DNA of 64,000 bases from Bryoerythrophyllum caledonicum (taxonomy: Eukaryota; Streptophyta; Bryopsida; Pottiales; Pottiaceae): contig OZ020526.1 of NCBI GenBank assembly GCA_963971425.1, positions 18,505,173-18,569,172 on the forward strand, given 5' to 3'. The notes beneath the pieces were generated by a model. The model ran no database searches, was not told the DNA's origin, and saw only the letters and a list, made by a program, of their open reading frames with translations. This document shows, piece by piece, positions 11,451 to 23,721 of the stretch. The position numbers and the translations under genes were made by a program. Within the stretch, counting starts at the first letter, position 1. Each line of letters starts with the position of its first letter.

Positions 11451-13059
11451 ACCCGATATATATAGTACCTTCCATGGAGCTATGTTGTGAATGTTTGAAA
11501 CACTACTCATTGCCAGGTTTTGGTCTATAGTCTCCGGTTTACAATTTATGGTTTGCAAGGACTTCATGATTGAAAGTTTGCGGATTAGGATCATATAACA
11601 GTGGCCATAGTAATGTAACATTAGCCGTCACCTTGTAACACTGTACGCCGGGAACATACTATATCAAACATTGGAACACGGATACACGTGTCTCACGGGC
11701 GCTTTGCCGTCAGTTGATTTCCGCCCCTAAAGACAGTACTAATACCCATTCGTCAATACATTCTGGCAATTTTTAATTTTCCTCCGAAGCATCACAAAGT
11801 CTTACAACCCTCCAACTGTCTTACAACCCTCTCACTTTACTATGTTGAAAATTTCAAGGTTTTTATAATAAGCTAGCCCATTGTAAAATGATTAATAGCT
11901 TTTTATGCTCAAAGATAATACTTTTAATGCCATGGCTAATGTAGTGTTCAATTTCCTTACAAAGCAAAAATGACAAATGTGTTGCTTCGTTGGAAGACAC
12001 TATTGATGTTAGCTCTATATGGAACAATGTACAATTCCTCCAAACCAAACCGCCATGTATTGTACGTAATACAGAGGTCATTGCCATATATCATGATTCA
12101 AGCAAGTGTAACAATGCGACTTATTCAATAGAAACTCGATAGCAGACATGTAAATTGCAAACTGGATCCTAAATCCTAACACAGAAAAATCTTTGTCGTT
12201 TATCCATGAACTTTATGGAAAATAGGAAATGTTCAATATTCCAAAGAAAATAAGCGTAGAAGACCCCTATGTAGGAAAAATGAATTTTATGCCTAAGAAG
12301 TTGAATAAATTGAAGTGCGCATGTACGAGAGCATGACGAAAGCAACCGAACTCTAGATCTGAAACACTGAAACAAAAATTCTCAAACTGTGGCCGTCCAT
12401 ACTGACTTTTGAAAATTTCCAGATAGTCTTAGAGGCACACACTTTCTACTGGCTAGCCTTTTGGCTGCACTTGTGGCTAGAGAAGAGAAGTCTTAAAATT
12501 TCAAAATACATCCGCTTTATCATGGTTCGGAAATCGTAGTAACTGTAAACCCTAGACTTGAAACACTAGCCGGCCGCACTGTCAATGAGACATTGTTGCC
12601 CCCATGTTGTAGTCTAGTAGTTCATAATTCTCAAAGTTAATCTAAATTATCCGTATGCGAATCGACCTAACCAGATCGTTCCTAGGGATTTTTATTGTGT
12701 GCCAAACTTTCTAAATCTAAGGACAATTCATACTCAATACCTCAGCCTATCCAAGAGGATGGCTTCCCTAGTATCTTTATACTCAGGAATAAGTAACCAC
12801 AATTATTTAAATTATTCTCTATTGCACGTCAGAGTTGTTTATCGATAGGTTTTACAATGCCCGGAAAGTCACTACCCTCCGTTCTCATAGTCCAAAGGCC
12901 ACAATCTCCACAACCTAACTGTATACCATGAAAGAGTTAAAAATGTTGCAGCTAATTCACAATAGTCACTAGCTACCCTCCAAAAACTAGGTCTCAAAAA
13001 GGTGGAAAACGACATCTAGATCCTAGAATTGAGGGTTGCCTAGTCACCGGCAGATTATC
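11451..13059. other. Intergenic, nothing recognised
   Basis: No coding, RNA or repeat structure that I can support. Confidence 0.4.
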
Positions 13060-14800
13060 AATTAGACCAGTAAACCAGAAGACTCCCGATCCCAGACCGG
13101 AAAAACATACTTTAACAAAAGTAAGTATCCGGATAAATCATTTAAGTGGTAGACTGGTAGTGACCGAGTGCACAAAGGGGCCCCATCGACATCACTACTC
13201 TTATCCAATCGTAAATCCACCGCACCTAGCAACATCTCATCAATAGATAGGATAAATCTACAATAACATATATAACATAGATTCATCTGGAAAACTTATC
13301 CGAAAGAGTGGACTTATCTTCCAATAGGTCCATGGAAGGATTGACTAGAAGAGTGGGAGTATCCCTAAGCACATAGTCAAGAATATCTATCAAAATGTTG
13401 GAAGTCTCAATCGAGAGGTCTACCGGTAGGTAGAGAGTATCTACTGGTATATTAGAAGTATCCACCGATATATGAGAAGTCTCCACCGGATCAACAAGCA
13501 TAGCTATTGGAGACTTAACCAATGAATCTGTTTGTGATAAAGTAAGATCAACCGGTTCCTTTCTAGGAGGGTTGACCGGGAGACCTCGTTGCCTCTTATA
13601 GACTTTCACACCCCACTCCTTGGAAGATGGAGAATCCGCTCTACTCATTAGACATTGAATGGGTGGATTATCATCTTTTTAAAAAATATAACTGGTATAG
13701 ACAAACATTCTCTTCTTCCGGGTTGTGCTTTAGTCTTGCATTGGTATGACATCACTTGTCTGTCCAACAAATAACTTGGTTAGTGCCACCATAGTCTACT
13801 GTGCCTTGACCTTTGTGTCAAGGTGCTCCTCATGGGATGTCCGAAGATCCTTCTTCACCTTAGTCAACTGTTCCCGGTCCTCCCGGGCTGCAGCTAAAAT
13901 GTCTCCGGTATTTTCTACTCCAAACACCTTCCGGAGAGCCTTCTTAAGACTCCTCGCCTGTAGAAGCTCCATCTGCTGAATATCCCCGATCACATCTCGG
14001 AAAAATTTGGCTATGTTTTCCACCAATGTGAGATTCTTGGATGGCCGGGGTGGTAGTGGTGGTTTTTCCCGGTGAGACGAGGATCCCTTACCCTCGTTCT
14101 AAAGTGACAGCGATGATGACGCCTCCTGTGAGTTTGCTAGTGGCGCCAACCGTAATTCAATATGCTGGGGAAAGACAAAGGAGCATGGTCTTGAGAAGCC
14201 ATCCTCTGTCTCCAACTTCTATTTTCTTCCGGTTCCAGACAGTCATAATACTCATTTAAATGCATGAGGTATGGAGTCAAGAAGGTCTTGGAACATCCAC
14301 CTTGATGACTTGCTCGGACTTGTGGCAAAATTGCTTCTTCCAACAAAAATCCCCAGTCCGAGAAGGATTCCTCGAAGAATGCATGTATGTAGGTTGTAGC
14401 CAATCGTGCTGTGATTCTTTCACGTTGGTTGGGGTGGAAGATTGGGTTTAAAAAACGCAACCACCGTCCTCAACCGATTGTTTGTGAATTGATCACTCAA
14501 ATAATACTCTGATACGTCAAAGAAATTTGATAAGTGCTTATCCAACAACTTCCGGTTGACCCCAGATTTTGATCCTACTTCTTCTTCAAAAGAATACACC
14601 TTACGCCATACTTTGTGGTCTATGTCCGAGGATTAGTCCGGTAGACTCCCCGGGGTGTTCCAGGAGATAACAACTCTGCAGCCGCATATCCTTTCTGGAA
14701 GACCCATGGTTTTTCGTATCATCCCATGCAACCCATCCAGGTGAGGTCTCCCTCCAATTCTCCTCCTTGCTCCGTCCCCTCTCACTTGTTGGGATCAATC
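13060..14800 (-). mobile_element. Possible retroelement-like fossil, broken
   Basis: Several minus-strand coding-like stretches lie in succession (13283-13648, 13796-14026, 14137-14460, 14601-14798). They include a coiled-coil-like charged segment and a segment of the kind seen in plant gag-proximal proteins. No reverse transcriptase, integrase or LTR was recognised, so the family is uncertain and it could instead be a decayed gene of unknown type. It is broken, with several breaks, and looks old. Confidence 0.25.
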
Positions 14801-15400
14801 TTGGAAAGCTTCGATGTCCCTAGTGGAGTCATGTTGTCCGGAATGGACTAACTCTAGGATGTACATGGACTTCCACCAATCACCCTACCAACTTATCACA
14901 ATTTCCGATCCGGCCTGGAAAACACAAGTAGACCGGGCAACCGGTGCTCTTTCTCCGAAACACTGTTCTAGATTAATGTGGATGTAGGTATCTCACATAT
15001 CTAGTAATACAACTAATAAAACAACATAACAATTAATCACTTCAAGCAAAAGAGATGACTTAGGAGAACAAGAATTTTTTAAGGGGATTTCTCAGGTAAC
15101 CAGAGAGTCCAAAAAAAAGATGGAAAATTTAGGCAAGACTTAGGAAAAGGGGAAGAATTGGGAAACCACAGAAGAAGACTTGCTACAGGGCCGGGATAAT
15201 AGAAAACAAGTGATGGGACAAAAAAAAGTACACGCATATTAAGTAACAAGAATCCAAGATCTAGGACATATGAGGTCTAGGTAGAATCTACTGGAAGACT
15301 TTTCTTTATACCGGTAAGAAGGCAACCGGAATTCACCCCGAGAAAAGGAAAATGAGAAGAGATTTAACAAACGAAGAAGTTGTACAAACAAGAAAAATCC
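14801..15400. other. Intergenic, nothing recognised
   Basis: No gene, RNA or clear repeat seen. Confidence 0.35.
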
Positions 15401-15701
15401 ATCAATTGGCAAGAATCACCTTGTTCACCACTCTTGCCACCTCCTTGTTGCACCCGCAACCTCCTTGAAATTGTGGTTTAGGCTCTGAATCTAGTTCTCG
15501 CCGCGGTTGTGAATCTCCTTGCACCGCCTCCACGCCTAATAATCTCCACCTTGTTATGTCTAAAACCTCCTCCACCACAATCATCCACCAACCCTAGTTT
15601 GCAACTTCCAACCCTTGATGGTTGCAACTCTCCTTCCACCTTTCTCCACAAACCTTCCTCTTCTTCCTTCTTCTTCGTGGTCTAAACCTCGCTTCTGTGG
15701 T

Positions 15702-15870
15702 CTTTGTGGTCTGAATCTTGCTTTTGTGGTCTTCGTGGACTTCCTCTCGCCCTCGTGTTCTGCTCCTCATTTTCGTGTCTTTGTGGTCTTCGTGTTGCCC
15801 TCGTGTTCTGCTCCTCGCCTTTGTGTCTTCGTGGTCTTCTTCCTGCCCTTGTGTTCTGCTTCTTGCCTGC
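15702..15870. repeat. 48-bp tandem repeat, about three copies
   Basis: Copies containing ccctcgtgttctgctcctc start at about 15750, 15798 and 15846, with a regular 48-bp spacing and a related partial copy before them. Each also holds a tgtcttcgtggtcttc segment. Because 48 is a multiple of three, a short plus-strand frame spans it with a 16-residue repeat (LALVFCSS core). There is no other sign of a gene. Confidence 0.7.
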
Positions 15871-15950
15871 TGATACCCGTGCCCGCTAATACTCGTCCAG
15901 TATCCGATCGATACTCGAATTTAGCTCGTGTATCAGATCTTTTTATTTGA

Positions 15951-16876
15951 TTTTTTCTATTTTTTTCTTTGAATTTTTTTTTCTCCTTTTTATCTTTTTC
16001 TTTAATTATAATTGTTTTAAATTCCTATTATTATGAACAAGAATTTAAGACATTCCTTGACTCAATTAACTAAAAAGAAACCTACACAACTAAACTAGAA
16101 GAAAAAAAACTACAATTAAACTATCTACTAAATGAAAAATTAAATAGCTAATTAAGTCCTAAGTGGTGATTTGAACATTTGTTCCAAAGATTCTTCCCGC
16201 GCACTCTCTTCAAGTTTTACTGGGCATAAAAATTGGTTGTTTAAGGCCCACTGTTATTACCACTATAACACTGATTAAGTAGTTAAGCATTCACCTACTT
16301 TCACTAATTGCTATGCAACCTACTTCCATGCAATACCAACTACTTTGCCGGTCATCTAAACAAAAAATCACCATTTTAGCTAAATATTTTTTGTAGGGGC
16401 AACCAAGCACTAGTTTCAAACTCCCACACCCCAACCCTAACCATGATCCCGGCGGCTGAAACATTGTATGGTTGTGAAACGGCGGCGGTAAAAACCCCTC
16501 GAGCGTAGCATCCAATGCCCTAAATCCTAATCTCTACATATAAAACAAGGATGCATGGTGGACATTGCCATGGCGGGTATGTGCATAGCTGCGTTGGGAT
16601 GGTGGAACACTGAGTGGATGAAAGGAAACAATAGGTCCGGCCATTAGGACCTGCGTCGTAGTAGGACCTCGACCCGTGTTTCGCGACTAGGTTATATAGA
16701 AACACTATTCTCGCACTGGAGTTACTCCACGTCGTTGAAACCGGACCCAACGAGGCCCGGGTCCCGTGGAGATTAACATCAGCGCGGTTGGGTCCCACCA
16801 TCGTTACATAACAAATAACAATCTCCTACAACTTCTTCCCGTGATCCAGAAATAGCCCTTCTAAAAGCCTTCCTTC
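15951..16876. other. Intergenic, nothing recognised
   Basis: AT-rich to about 16,280, then mixed composition. No supported gene. Confidence 0.35.
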
Positions 16877-17575
16877 GGATTGCGTTATTTCATCCCGACG
16901 AGCGTGGCTCGACACTGTAGCCTTGTCGGGGTGAGAGGCTCGGTGGCCAGGCCTAAGCCCGCCAACCCGCTGCCCGGCAAAAGATAGAAAAATTAGCGCC
17001 CGCCCGGTTTCCCTCTCCTGCCCGATCTCTCTCCTACTGCCCGGTCTTGCCTCCTCCCTCTAGATGCCCGTTCGCCCAACGCCTCTTGCACCTGAGGTTT
17101 GGGGTTTGGAGAGAAGAGAGTGCACCTTAGAGTTTAGGAATAGAAGAGAGGAGAGTGCACCTTAGGGTTTGGGGTTTATTGTATCGCATGTGATAGATCT
17201 AAGTTTAAACAGCCTCCGCCATGCTTCCCTATAGTAATGCGCAAGTTTGAGTTTAACAGTGGGGTTTGAGTAGGGTTTGAAGGGAACAAGTTTAAGGCTC
17301 AGGGTTTGTATGCGGCTCGAGAGGGCATAGGAGGCGTGGCGGGAGGCGGTGGGGAGGAGGTGCGGCGCGTGCTCGGTTCCCCTAGAGGCGCGGCGCCTGT
17401 TGTTGATGAAGGAGGCGCGAGGCGTTGCTGATGGAGGCGCTGCGAGAGGAGGCGCGGCCTTGCTGAAGAAGGCGGGTCGGGAGGAGGTGCGACGCGTGTT
17501 GGGTTCCCCTGAAGGCGCGGCGCGTGCTGCTGCGGAAGGAGGCGCGAGGTGCTACTGAAGGAGGCGCGAGGTGCT
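16877..17575 (+). repeat. Left inverted arm of the 5.6-kb element
   Basis: GC-rich and inverted relative to 21783-22464. Its inner end carries a 21-bp tandem unit (ggaggcgcgaggtgctactg) at about 17539, 17560 and 17581, which gives the spurious Ala/Gly/Arg-rich frames seen on both strands. Confidence 0.75.
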
Positions 17576-18449
17576 GCTGAAGGAGGCGCGAGGTGCTACT
17601 GAACGAGGCGCGGCGCATGGAGGTGCAAAAGGTGGCCCGACGCCAGGTTTAAAGTTGGGCTACAGGATAAGGTGCGGCGTGAGGTATAGGATTTGGGCGT
17701 GGTGTGAGGTTCAGGGCTTATTTGCGACGTCAGACGCTACGATAGGAGGGGCGGCGCGAGGTTGAAGGTTTGGGCGCCACGTGAGGCGGTGCGGTGTCCT
17801 GATGGAAATTCTTCCATCACGTAGATATTAATACCTGTGTGGATATGTTTTGATTACAGCTAGCGGTTAGATGAGGTAAAAAGGTTTGGTCGTGGAGAGA
17901 ACCACGGTTTGAGGATTTGGGCAAGTGTTAGCATGTAGGTGCTGCATTGTTCTTGTCACTGCTCAGGGGGGTAAGTAGCGGGTTGACAGGTATTTTTCCT
18001 GCCTCATTAGCGAGCCAAGCCGTGGGCCGCCCAACCACTCAACGGACTCGATTGGGTTCAAACCCGGACCGGCGGCGGCCACTGACCACGACATTTCGAG
18101 CCAACCAAGTCCACGACTTGGCGATCAGGTTGTACGAATCAGAACCTTTAAATGTCCGTACCATCAGCTATCTTGCGATAAGTTTTTTTTTATTATTTAG
18201 TTTTTTTTAATTTTACTTATCTTGTTGGTTGGAAGCTCTAAGTTTTTAGTCTTCCCATAAATAAAAGACTAGGGGATTTTATGTGGTTAAAAGTGGAAAG
18301 GATAAGAAAGTAATGAAGTACCTTGTGGGATACTTTAGATAGGGTGACATGGGCTGGAGTGCCCACGTCCACTTGAGGTGGAAAAGGTTAGGGGGAAGAT
18401 TCCTTACTGAGTGTGTGTGTATGTGCGGGTGAGAGAGCATGGGTTTGGA

Positions 18450-19110
18450 GCAGAACTTTGACTGTGTGTAACTCGTTGAGCTTAAATGACATGGAATTGA
18501 AAATTTGTGATCTTGTTCCTTGTTTCAAGAGCTTCCAATACTCGTTTTAAATTTTGAATTTGAAGTTGTAGAGAAAACGTTATTGAGGATTTAATTCTTT
18601 GAAAACTCGAGGCCATCCATTGAGGGGCAAAGGTTTCGAGGAGCCACAATTTTTTCTGTAATTCTCAATTCGATTTGCAATTTTAAGGGTATGTGAATCT
18701 CTATCTTAGCTTTCTAGAAAGATATAACAATTGAGATTTGGAGTTGTGAGCAAGTTATAGAGATCTGAATGAATAAGGGTAGGCAGAACTTTGATTGTCC
18801 ATAACTTTTGGACAGTAGTTTAGAATTGTTTGAGAATTGGAAGGTGCGTGAACCATGGTCACAGCTCTTCAAAACGTTATTACAATTGAGATTTAGAGTT
18901 TTATAGAAGATGTTATGAACGATTGAATATCTGAAGGAGCAGAACTTTGAACTCGTATAACTTTTGGACAGAAGTTTAAATTGACTTGAAATTTGGAAGA
19001 GTGTTAGTTGTCTGAATTAGCTTTCTAGAGAGCTATTACACTTAGTACTTGAAGTTTTGAGTCATCTGTGTCACTTGTTTGAAAGTTACAGCCTTGGTGA
19101 AACTTTTCCA
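18450..19110. repeat. ~160-bp degenerate tandem repeat, about four units
   Basis: Units begin with gcagaactttgattgtcc-like sequence at about 18450, 18783 and 18939, with a more diverged unit near 18,612. Each continues through a cataacttttggacag-like box and a tagctttctagaaagatat-like box, then a cttattacaattgagatttg-like box. This texture is familiar from repetitive leaders of plant transposons. No protein is encoded. Confidence 0.6.
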
Positions 19111-19670
19111 TTGTGTTTTTGAACACTTCTTTTGAGTTTCTTAGTGTTTTTGAACACTTGAAGACTTTGGAGTTGAAGGATGGAAGAGTTGAAGACTTGA
19201 GGCTTGAAGAGAAGAGAAGATGGAGACAAGTGTGTTGTGGCTTGTGGTCCGATTTTTTTTTTGTAATTCCAAGCCAGTTTTGGAGGCTAGTTGTATTTCA
19301 ATTCTGTTCTTGTAAACTCTATTGCAGCGAAGTAGGGTTAATTGCCGACACAATCGTGTTTATGTCGTTCTCACTGGTGAGGCACGTTTGCTGGTCGCCG
19401 TGGGTTTGAATTTTAGGAGCCAATCTTTCGGACGATTTCAGCTTGTGGTCTGGCCGTCCCGTTTTATCTGTCCGAGGCCGTAGTTTCTTATCACCCACAT
19501 TTACCCTTAACTCTTTAGAGCCACCACAAGATAGGCCAACGGGGAGGAGTTTGTAGACTAAAGACTGAAGACCGAAGACCACAAGATTTGACAGAACTCC
19601 GTAGCAGACTATACGAAGTCGCAGCCAGATACCTCGCGTATTCTCAAAGCGCACTCCTCTCTACACGACA

Positions 19671-20560
19671 GCGGGAGGAGGCTAATTGAGGCGATGCGCT
19701 GCGGGACGCGGCTGCGGAAGGAGGACACCAACTTCTGGTTGTGGTGCAACGGCTCGCGCATCCCATTCATGAAGTGCCGTGGTTCCAGAATGCCTTGTCG
19801 TATCCCATCAACGTCTCCTGGACCATTGGCCGAAGCTTGATCAGTAAGTGCACGTCTTTTCTCTTTGGAAAGTTTCAGTAAGATATCCCCTCTTTTTACT
19901 ACTCTTTTTCTCATTCTAGATCAGTGGAAGAGCTCGGTAGTATCATCCTTCAATTCAGTCAATGGAAGAGTTTGGTGCTCTCTAAACTAGTTCTAATTCT
20001 CTTCGAGAGAGTTTGCATGAGATCAACTCTGATGAATCTTAGCGCCTTTTTTTCTCCTTTGAGCTGGTTTTAGATTGATTGAGAAGTATGCAGAGGTGAT
20101 TGAGGAAGTTTTTATGGAAAGAACTCCCATGTGAGCAGAATTGTCCTGTTTTTGTGTTGTGCTGACGAGGATTTGGGTCCAATTGGACAGTCGTTTGTAC
20201 AGTGTGCGATCGCCAAGAAATCAAAGTTGTCGAACACAGTGGCTTTGGTGCACTCGTCATTGACGGCTGTGGCCATCAATAGTTTCATCTCTTCTTTAAA
20301 AGAATCTCAGGTCAGTTGAATGCAGCTGAAGTTTTGGAGTTAATTTTAGACCCTTTTACTTAGAATCGTGCTTGTAAACAACTTGTTGCAGGGGGGAGCG
20401 TTTTCGTAACAAATGAGTAAGGAAGCCTGTTATTTTCATCCGAGCCCTCAGTGTGCGTTATCAGCAACAAGAGCGACTGTGAGAACAAGGGAGGAGGCTA
20501 CGTGAGGCGCTGCGCTAACGGAGGAGGCTGCGGGAGGAGGACACCTACTTTTGGTTGGCC
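19671..20560 (+). repeat. Diverged ~70-bp duplicate pair in the 5.6-kb element
   Basis: 19671-19740 and 20499-20560 are related: both contain gggaggaggct, then gaggcgctgcgct-like sequence, then ggaggacacc and ttttggttg-like ends. The first copy is followed by coding-like sequence that ends at a plausible GT donor (gatcag then taagtgc region, near 19845). These may be captured gene fragments, but I cannot name a source gene. Confidence 0.4.
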
Positions 20561-21782
20561 GTCGTTCATGTTGTTGTAAGTACTTCAATCTCTCTCACCT
20601 GCAGTTGATTGCTTGGCCCCAACTATTGCGTTGCAGCATCTCATTGATTACATTTATTCTCTCGAAGGCTTGCCTTGGTACGTCTTATTTTCCTTTCTCC
20701 CCATTATAACTATCAACACATCTTGTCATTACATTATCGTGTTTCTTTTGTTTTAAACTGAGAAATAGTTACTTAACTTTGAGTCTCAACTTGTTGTCAA
20801 TTGCTGCCACCACAGTTAGAATGAAAGTCATGATGTTGAAGGCTTGAAGCTTGCAAAATTTGACAGGATCTCAAGAAATGTCCTGCGATTCGCCCTCGGG
20901 ATGAATTGTTTTGGTTCAGTCATCTACAAGTGCTGCTTTTCCTATTGCACTTCATTCAAATCCAGGTAACTTCATATTTGATGTTCGTTTTTTTTAAGGC
21001 ACATCTGGTATCGGTAGAATCCGATTATTGCTATTCAATATTTTTTCATTGGAGTTTATATTACTTGTATTAATCAAGTTCCATCTGACTGTTTTGTTTT
21101 TCCCAGAATGCCTTCGAGCTTGCCTTCTTCTAGACTGTGGTGAGTTTCCGATCATCTCTAGAATAGGGCACTCTTGCTGCAGACTTTGTGGGTTTAGGAT
21201 CTGGCCTCCTCTTCCTTCCCAATTCAGGGTTTGTTTGTTTTTGGGTAATTTTTTTTTTTCCAGTTTTTTGTTTCCTCTTCTAATTGCCTTCGAATGTGTC
21301 CCCCAGGTCTTCATACCAGCATTTCTTCGTGGCAGGACATGAAGACACTAGCTGCACAGCGACATAATTGTTTTGGGCTTTAGGGTATACCGTTGTAGAA
21401 TTCAGAGCTCCTATTAGGATGTTATGATAGTTTAGGGCTGGTCACTGTTCAACGTTTGGTTGTTCAGGATTTAGGGTGGTAGATTTAGGGTTCTTAGTTG
21501 AAGCGTGGGCTCGACGATTCCACCATGATTCCGAACCTAGACCGCTTTGTAAGTATACTACAACCTCTTCTATTTTCCATGGGATTTGGAGGGACTTAAT
21601 TTTTTTTGGCTTAGTTTTGCCAATGACATTTTTTTGGAACTAAGTTCTGGTTGTTTTCATAGTAGGTTGAGTGTCAGACCACACCGAATTTGGGTGAATT
21701 GTGCTATGATGATGCTGAGGAGGTGTTAAAGCAACGGGCAATTATACTGAAGGAGTCTTCACTCCCTCCACAGTGGCGGCAC

Positions 21783-22464
21783 ATACCTCGCGCCTCCTTC
21801 AGGAGTACCTCGCGCCTCCTTCCGTAGCAGCACGCGCCACGCCTTCAGGGGAACCCAACACGCGTCGCACCTCCTCCCGACCCGCCTCCTTCAGCAAGGC
21901 TGCGCCTCCATCAGCAGCGCCTCGCGCCTCCTTCATCAACAATAGGCGCCGCGCCTCTAGGGGAACCCAGCACGTGCCGCACCTCCTTCCGCAACGCCTC
22001 GCGCCGCACCTCCTCCCCACCGCCTCCCGCCGCGCCTCATGTGCCCTCTCGGGCCGCAAACAAACCCTGAACCTCAAACTTGTTCCCCTGAAACCCCACC
22101 CTTAAACTCAAACTTGCGCATCACTGCAGGGAAGCATGGAGGAGGCCGTCTAAACCCAGATCTATCACATGCGATACAACAAACCCCAAACCCTAAGGTG
22201 CACTCTCCTCTTTCCAAACCTCAAACCTCATGTGCGAGAGACGTTGGGCAAACGGGCATCTGGAGCGAGGAGTCGAGATTGGGTGGGAGGATGGAGACCG
22301 GGCAGGAGAGGGAGCCCGGCCGGGCGGAGGGAGACCGGGCGGGCGCCGATTTTTCCATCTCCAGCCGGGCAGCGGGCTGGCGGGCTCAGGCCCGGCCACC
22401 GAGCCTCTCACCCCGACGAGGCTGCGGCGTCGAGCCACGCTCGCCGGGTTATATAACGCAATCC
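21783..22464 (-). repeat. Right inverted arm of the 5.6-kb element
   Basis: Inverted copy of 16877-17575. Its outer edge contains a TATA-like box (gttatataac, near 22449) that the left arm lacks. The arm ends about 500 bp before the start codon of the Dabb gene, so it may contribute promoter sequence; this is inference only. Confidence 0.75.
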
Positions 22465-22959
22465 CCCTGGTTCCGCAACTGCTGGGCATGATCTGAGAGC
22501 AAGATTCCACCCCAGCTTTCCCTCCTCCCACCCCATTTTTCCCTCCTCCCACCCCATTCACACCTTTGTGCACCATACACACACATTCTCTTTCTCTCTG
22601 TGGCATATGCTAAGTTCGTTGCTGGTAAGTTAGCACTTCACTGTTAAATTTGTGCCATGTCAAGGTCATGAACCATGTTTTAGAGAATTTGGACCACGTC
22701 ATGTAACCTACCAAAGTTATGTGGGTTTTGGGAGGTAACTTTGGAGAATTTGGGGCTGTGTTTGTAATGTACCAAGGATATGGGTTTCTTTTCAGAATGT
22801 TTGGGCGACGTACCCAAGATGCGGGTTTTAGAGGTGTCTGGAGGATGGTTTTTGTTTAGGGTTCTGGGGTTGGAAGTGACAAGGCTGTTTGTGATGTGGT
22901 GATTCATTCAGGTGGAGATTTCATCAGAGCTTGGTTGGTTGAGTGAGTGGGGACAAGCA

Positions 22960-23396
22960 ATGGCAGCGGCAGCTGGGGATCAGAGCAAGGGTCCGTTGCG
23001 GCACATCGTGTTGCTCAAAGTGGAGAAACAGGAGGACGTGCCGGAGGTGGTGGCGACCCTGGCCAACATGAGCAAAGAGATCGTCAAGCACGTCTCCTGG
23101 CTCAGCTTCGACATTAACTCCGACCTCGGTAGTAGTCATTTGCAACCCAGCCCTCTCTCATCGTATTGTAGTTGTTTTCTATGACATCATTGTCTCATTA
23201 GCCCTTTTCATTGGTTTTTGTGACAGGTATTAGCGGTGGCAATGCCGATGTGGGGCTCGTGATAGATTTCCCAGACGAAGAGAGCTTCCACACGTATCAG
23301 AAGCACGACCTGCATGTGTCGGCCGTCACGCACAACAGGAAGTTCGTGGTCAGCCGCACTGCCATTCAGATGCCACTTCCCAAGTCCAGTTTGTGA
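22960..23396 (+). CDS. Dabb (stress-responsive A/B barrel) domain protein
   Basis: Two exons, 22960-23128 and 23227-23396, joined within a glycine codon (G at 23128; GT at 23227-23228) across a GT-AG intron of 98 bp, give 112 residues. The start is the ATG of MAAAAGDQSK; the frame stays open further 5' but has no other ATG. The product carries the single ferredoxin-like Dabb fold (family of Arabidopsis HS1 and POP3): the first strand GPLRHIVLLKV, a helix VPEVVATLANMSKEIV, a strand DVGLVIDF, and the conserved histidine region HTYQKHDLHVSAV. Family members form small dimeric barrels, are often stress-induced and some have antimicrobial or ligand-binding activity; the exact role here is unknown. 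No signal peptide is visible. Two AATAAA motifs (23489-23494 and 23499-23504) about 95 bp after the stop are likely polyadenylation signals. Convergent with ATM. Confidence 0.9.
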
Positions 23397-23488
23397 ACCG
23401 AGGCAGTGTCTGATAGGGTTGCATGATTGCCAAAGTTCCAATCAATCCGGAGCTGGCAGACAGTCTAACTTGAAGCATGGCTTCAGTC

Positions 23489-23504
23489 AATAAAGATCAA
23501 TAAA
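23489..23504 (+). terminator. Poly(A) signals of the Dabb gene
   Basis: Two AATAAA hexamers, 23489-23494 and 23499-23504, about 95 bp downstream of the Dabb stop and 218 bp before the convergent ATM stop. Confidence 0.5.
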
Positions 23505-23721
23505 TTACGGGCAAGCAGAAACCCATGCGCCTATCATCAGTGAATTCTCATATTTCTTCTTGTACACAATTGGGTATCTCTGTACATTTTGTGTCATGCT
23601 ACTCTTGCACCAAGAATTGATTGACCAAGATCCAAGTCACGCTTGTATCCTATGTTGATGAACAGAAGTGAAATCACTCTTCAGAATGGTAACGAAGTTA
23701 TCAGGTGCAGCTCTAGTTTCT

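Larger units (their letters stand above)
16877..22464. mobile_element. 5.6-kb element with ~700-bp GC-rich inverted arms
   Basis: The left arm (16877 to about 17575) and right arm (about 21783 to 22464) are inverted copies, by eye about 85% identical over about 690 bp. Outer ends read GGATTGCGTTAT on the left and ATAACGCAATCC on the right. Shared landmarks include gaggctcggtggcc, gagagtgcaccttag, tatcgcatgtgatagatct and ggcgggaggcggtggggagg. The left arm carries an extra ~40-bp duplication around the gagagtgcaccttag block. No clear target duplication was found (flanks ccttccttc and ccctggttc agree at 6 of 9). Long inverted arms with a non-transposase interior resemble Mutator-type or foldback elements. 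The 3.9-kb interior holds degenerate tandem repeats and coding-like scraps but no recognised transposase. Confidence 0.7.

Noticed and set aside
17349-17765. Ala/Gly/Arg-rich frames in the left arm, and counterparts in the right arm
   Set aside because: Products of a 21-bp GC-rich tandem repeat; present on both strands and with no domain.
18040-18075. tRNA-like B-box (gggttcaaaccc)
   Set aside because: No matching A-box, anticodon arm or acceptor stem could be formed around it.
22912-22959. Upstream extension of the Dabb frame from a GTG
   Set aside because: GTG is not a normal plant nuclear start; the ATG at 22960 begins immediately before the conserved domain.
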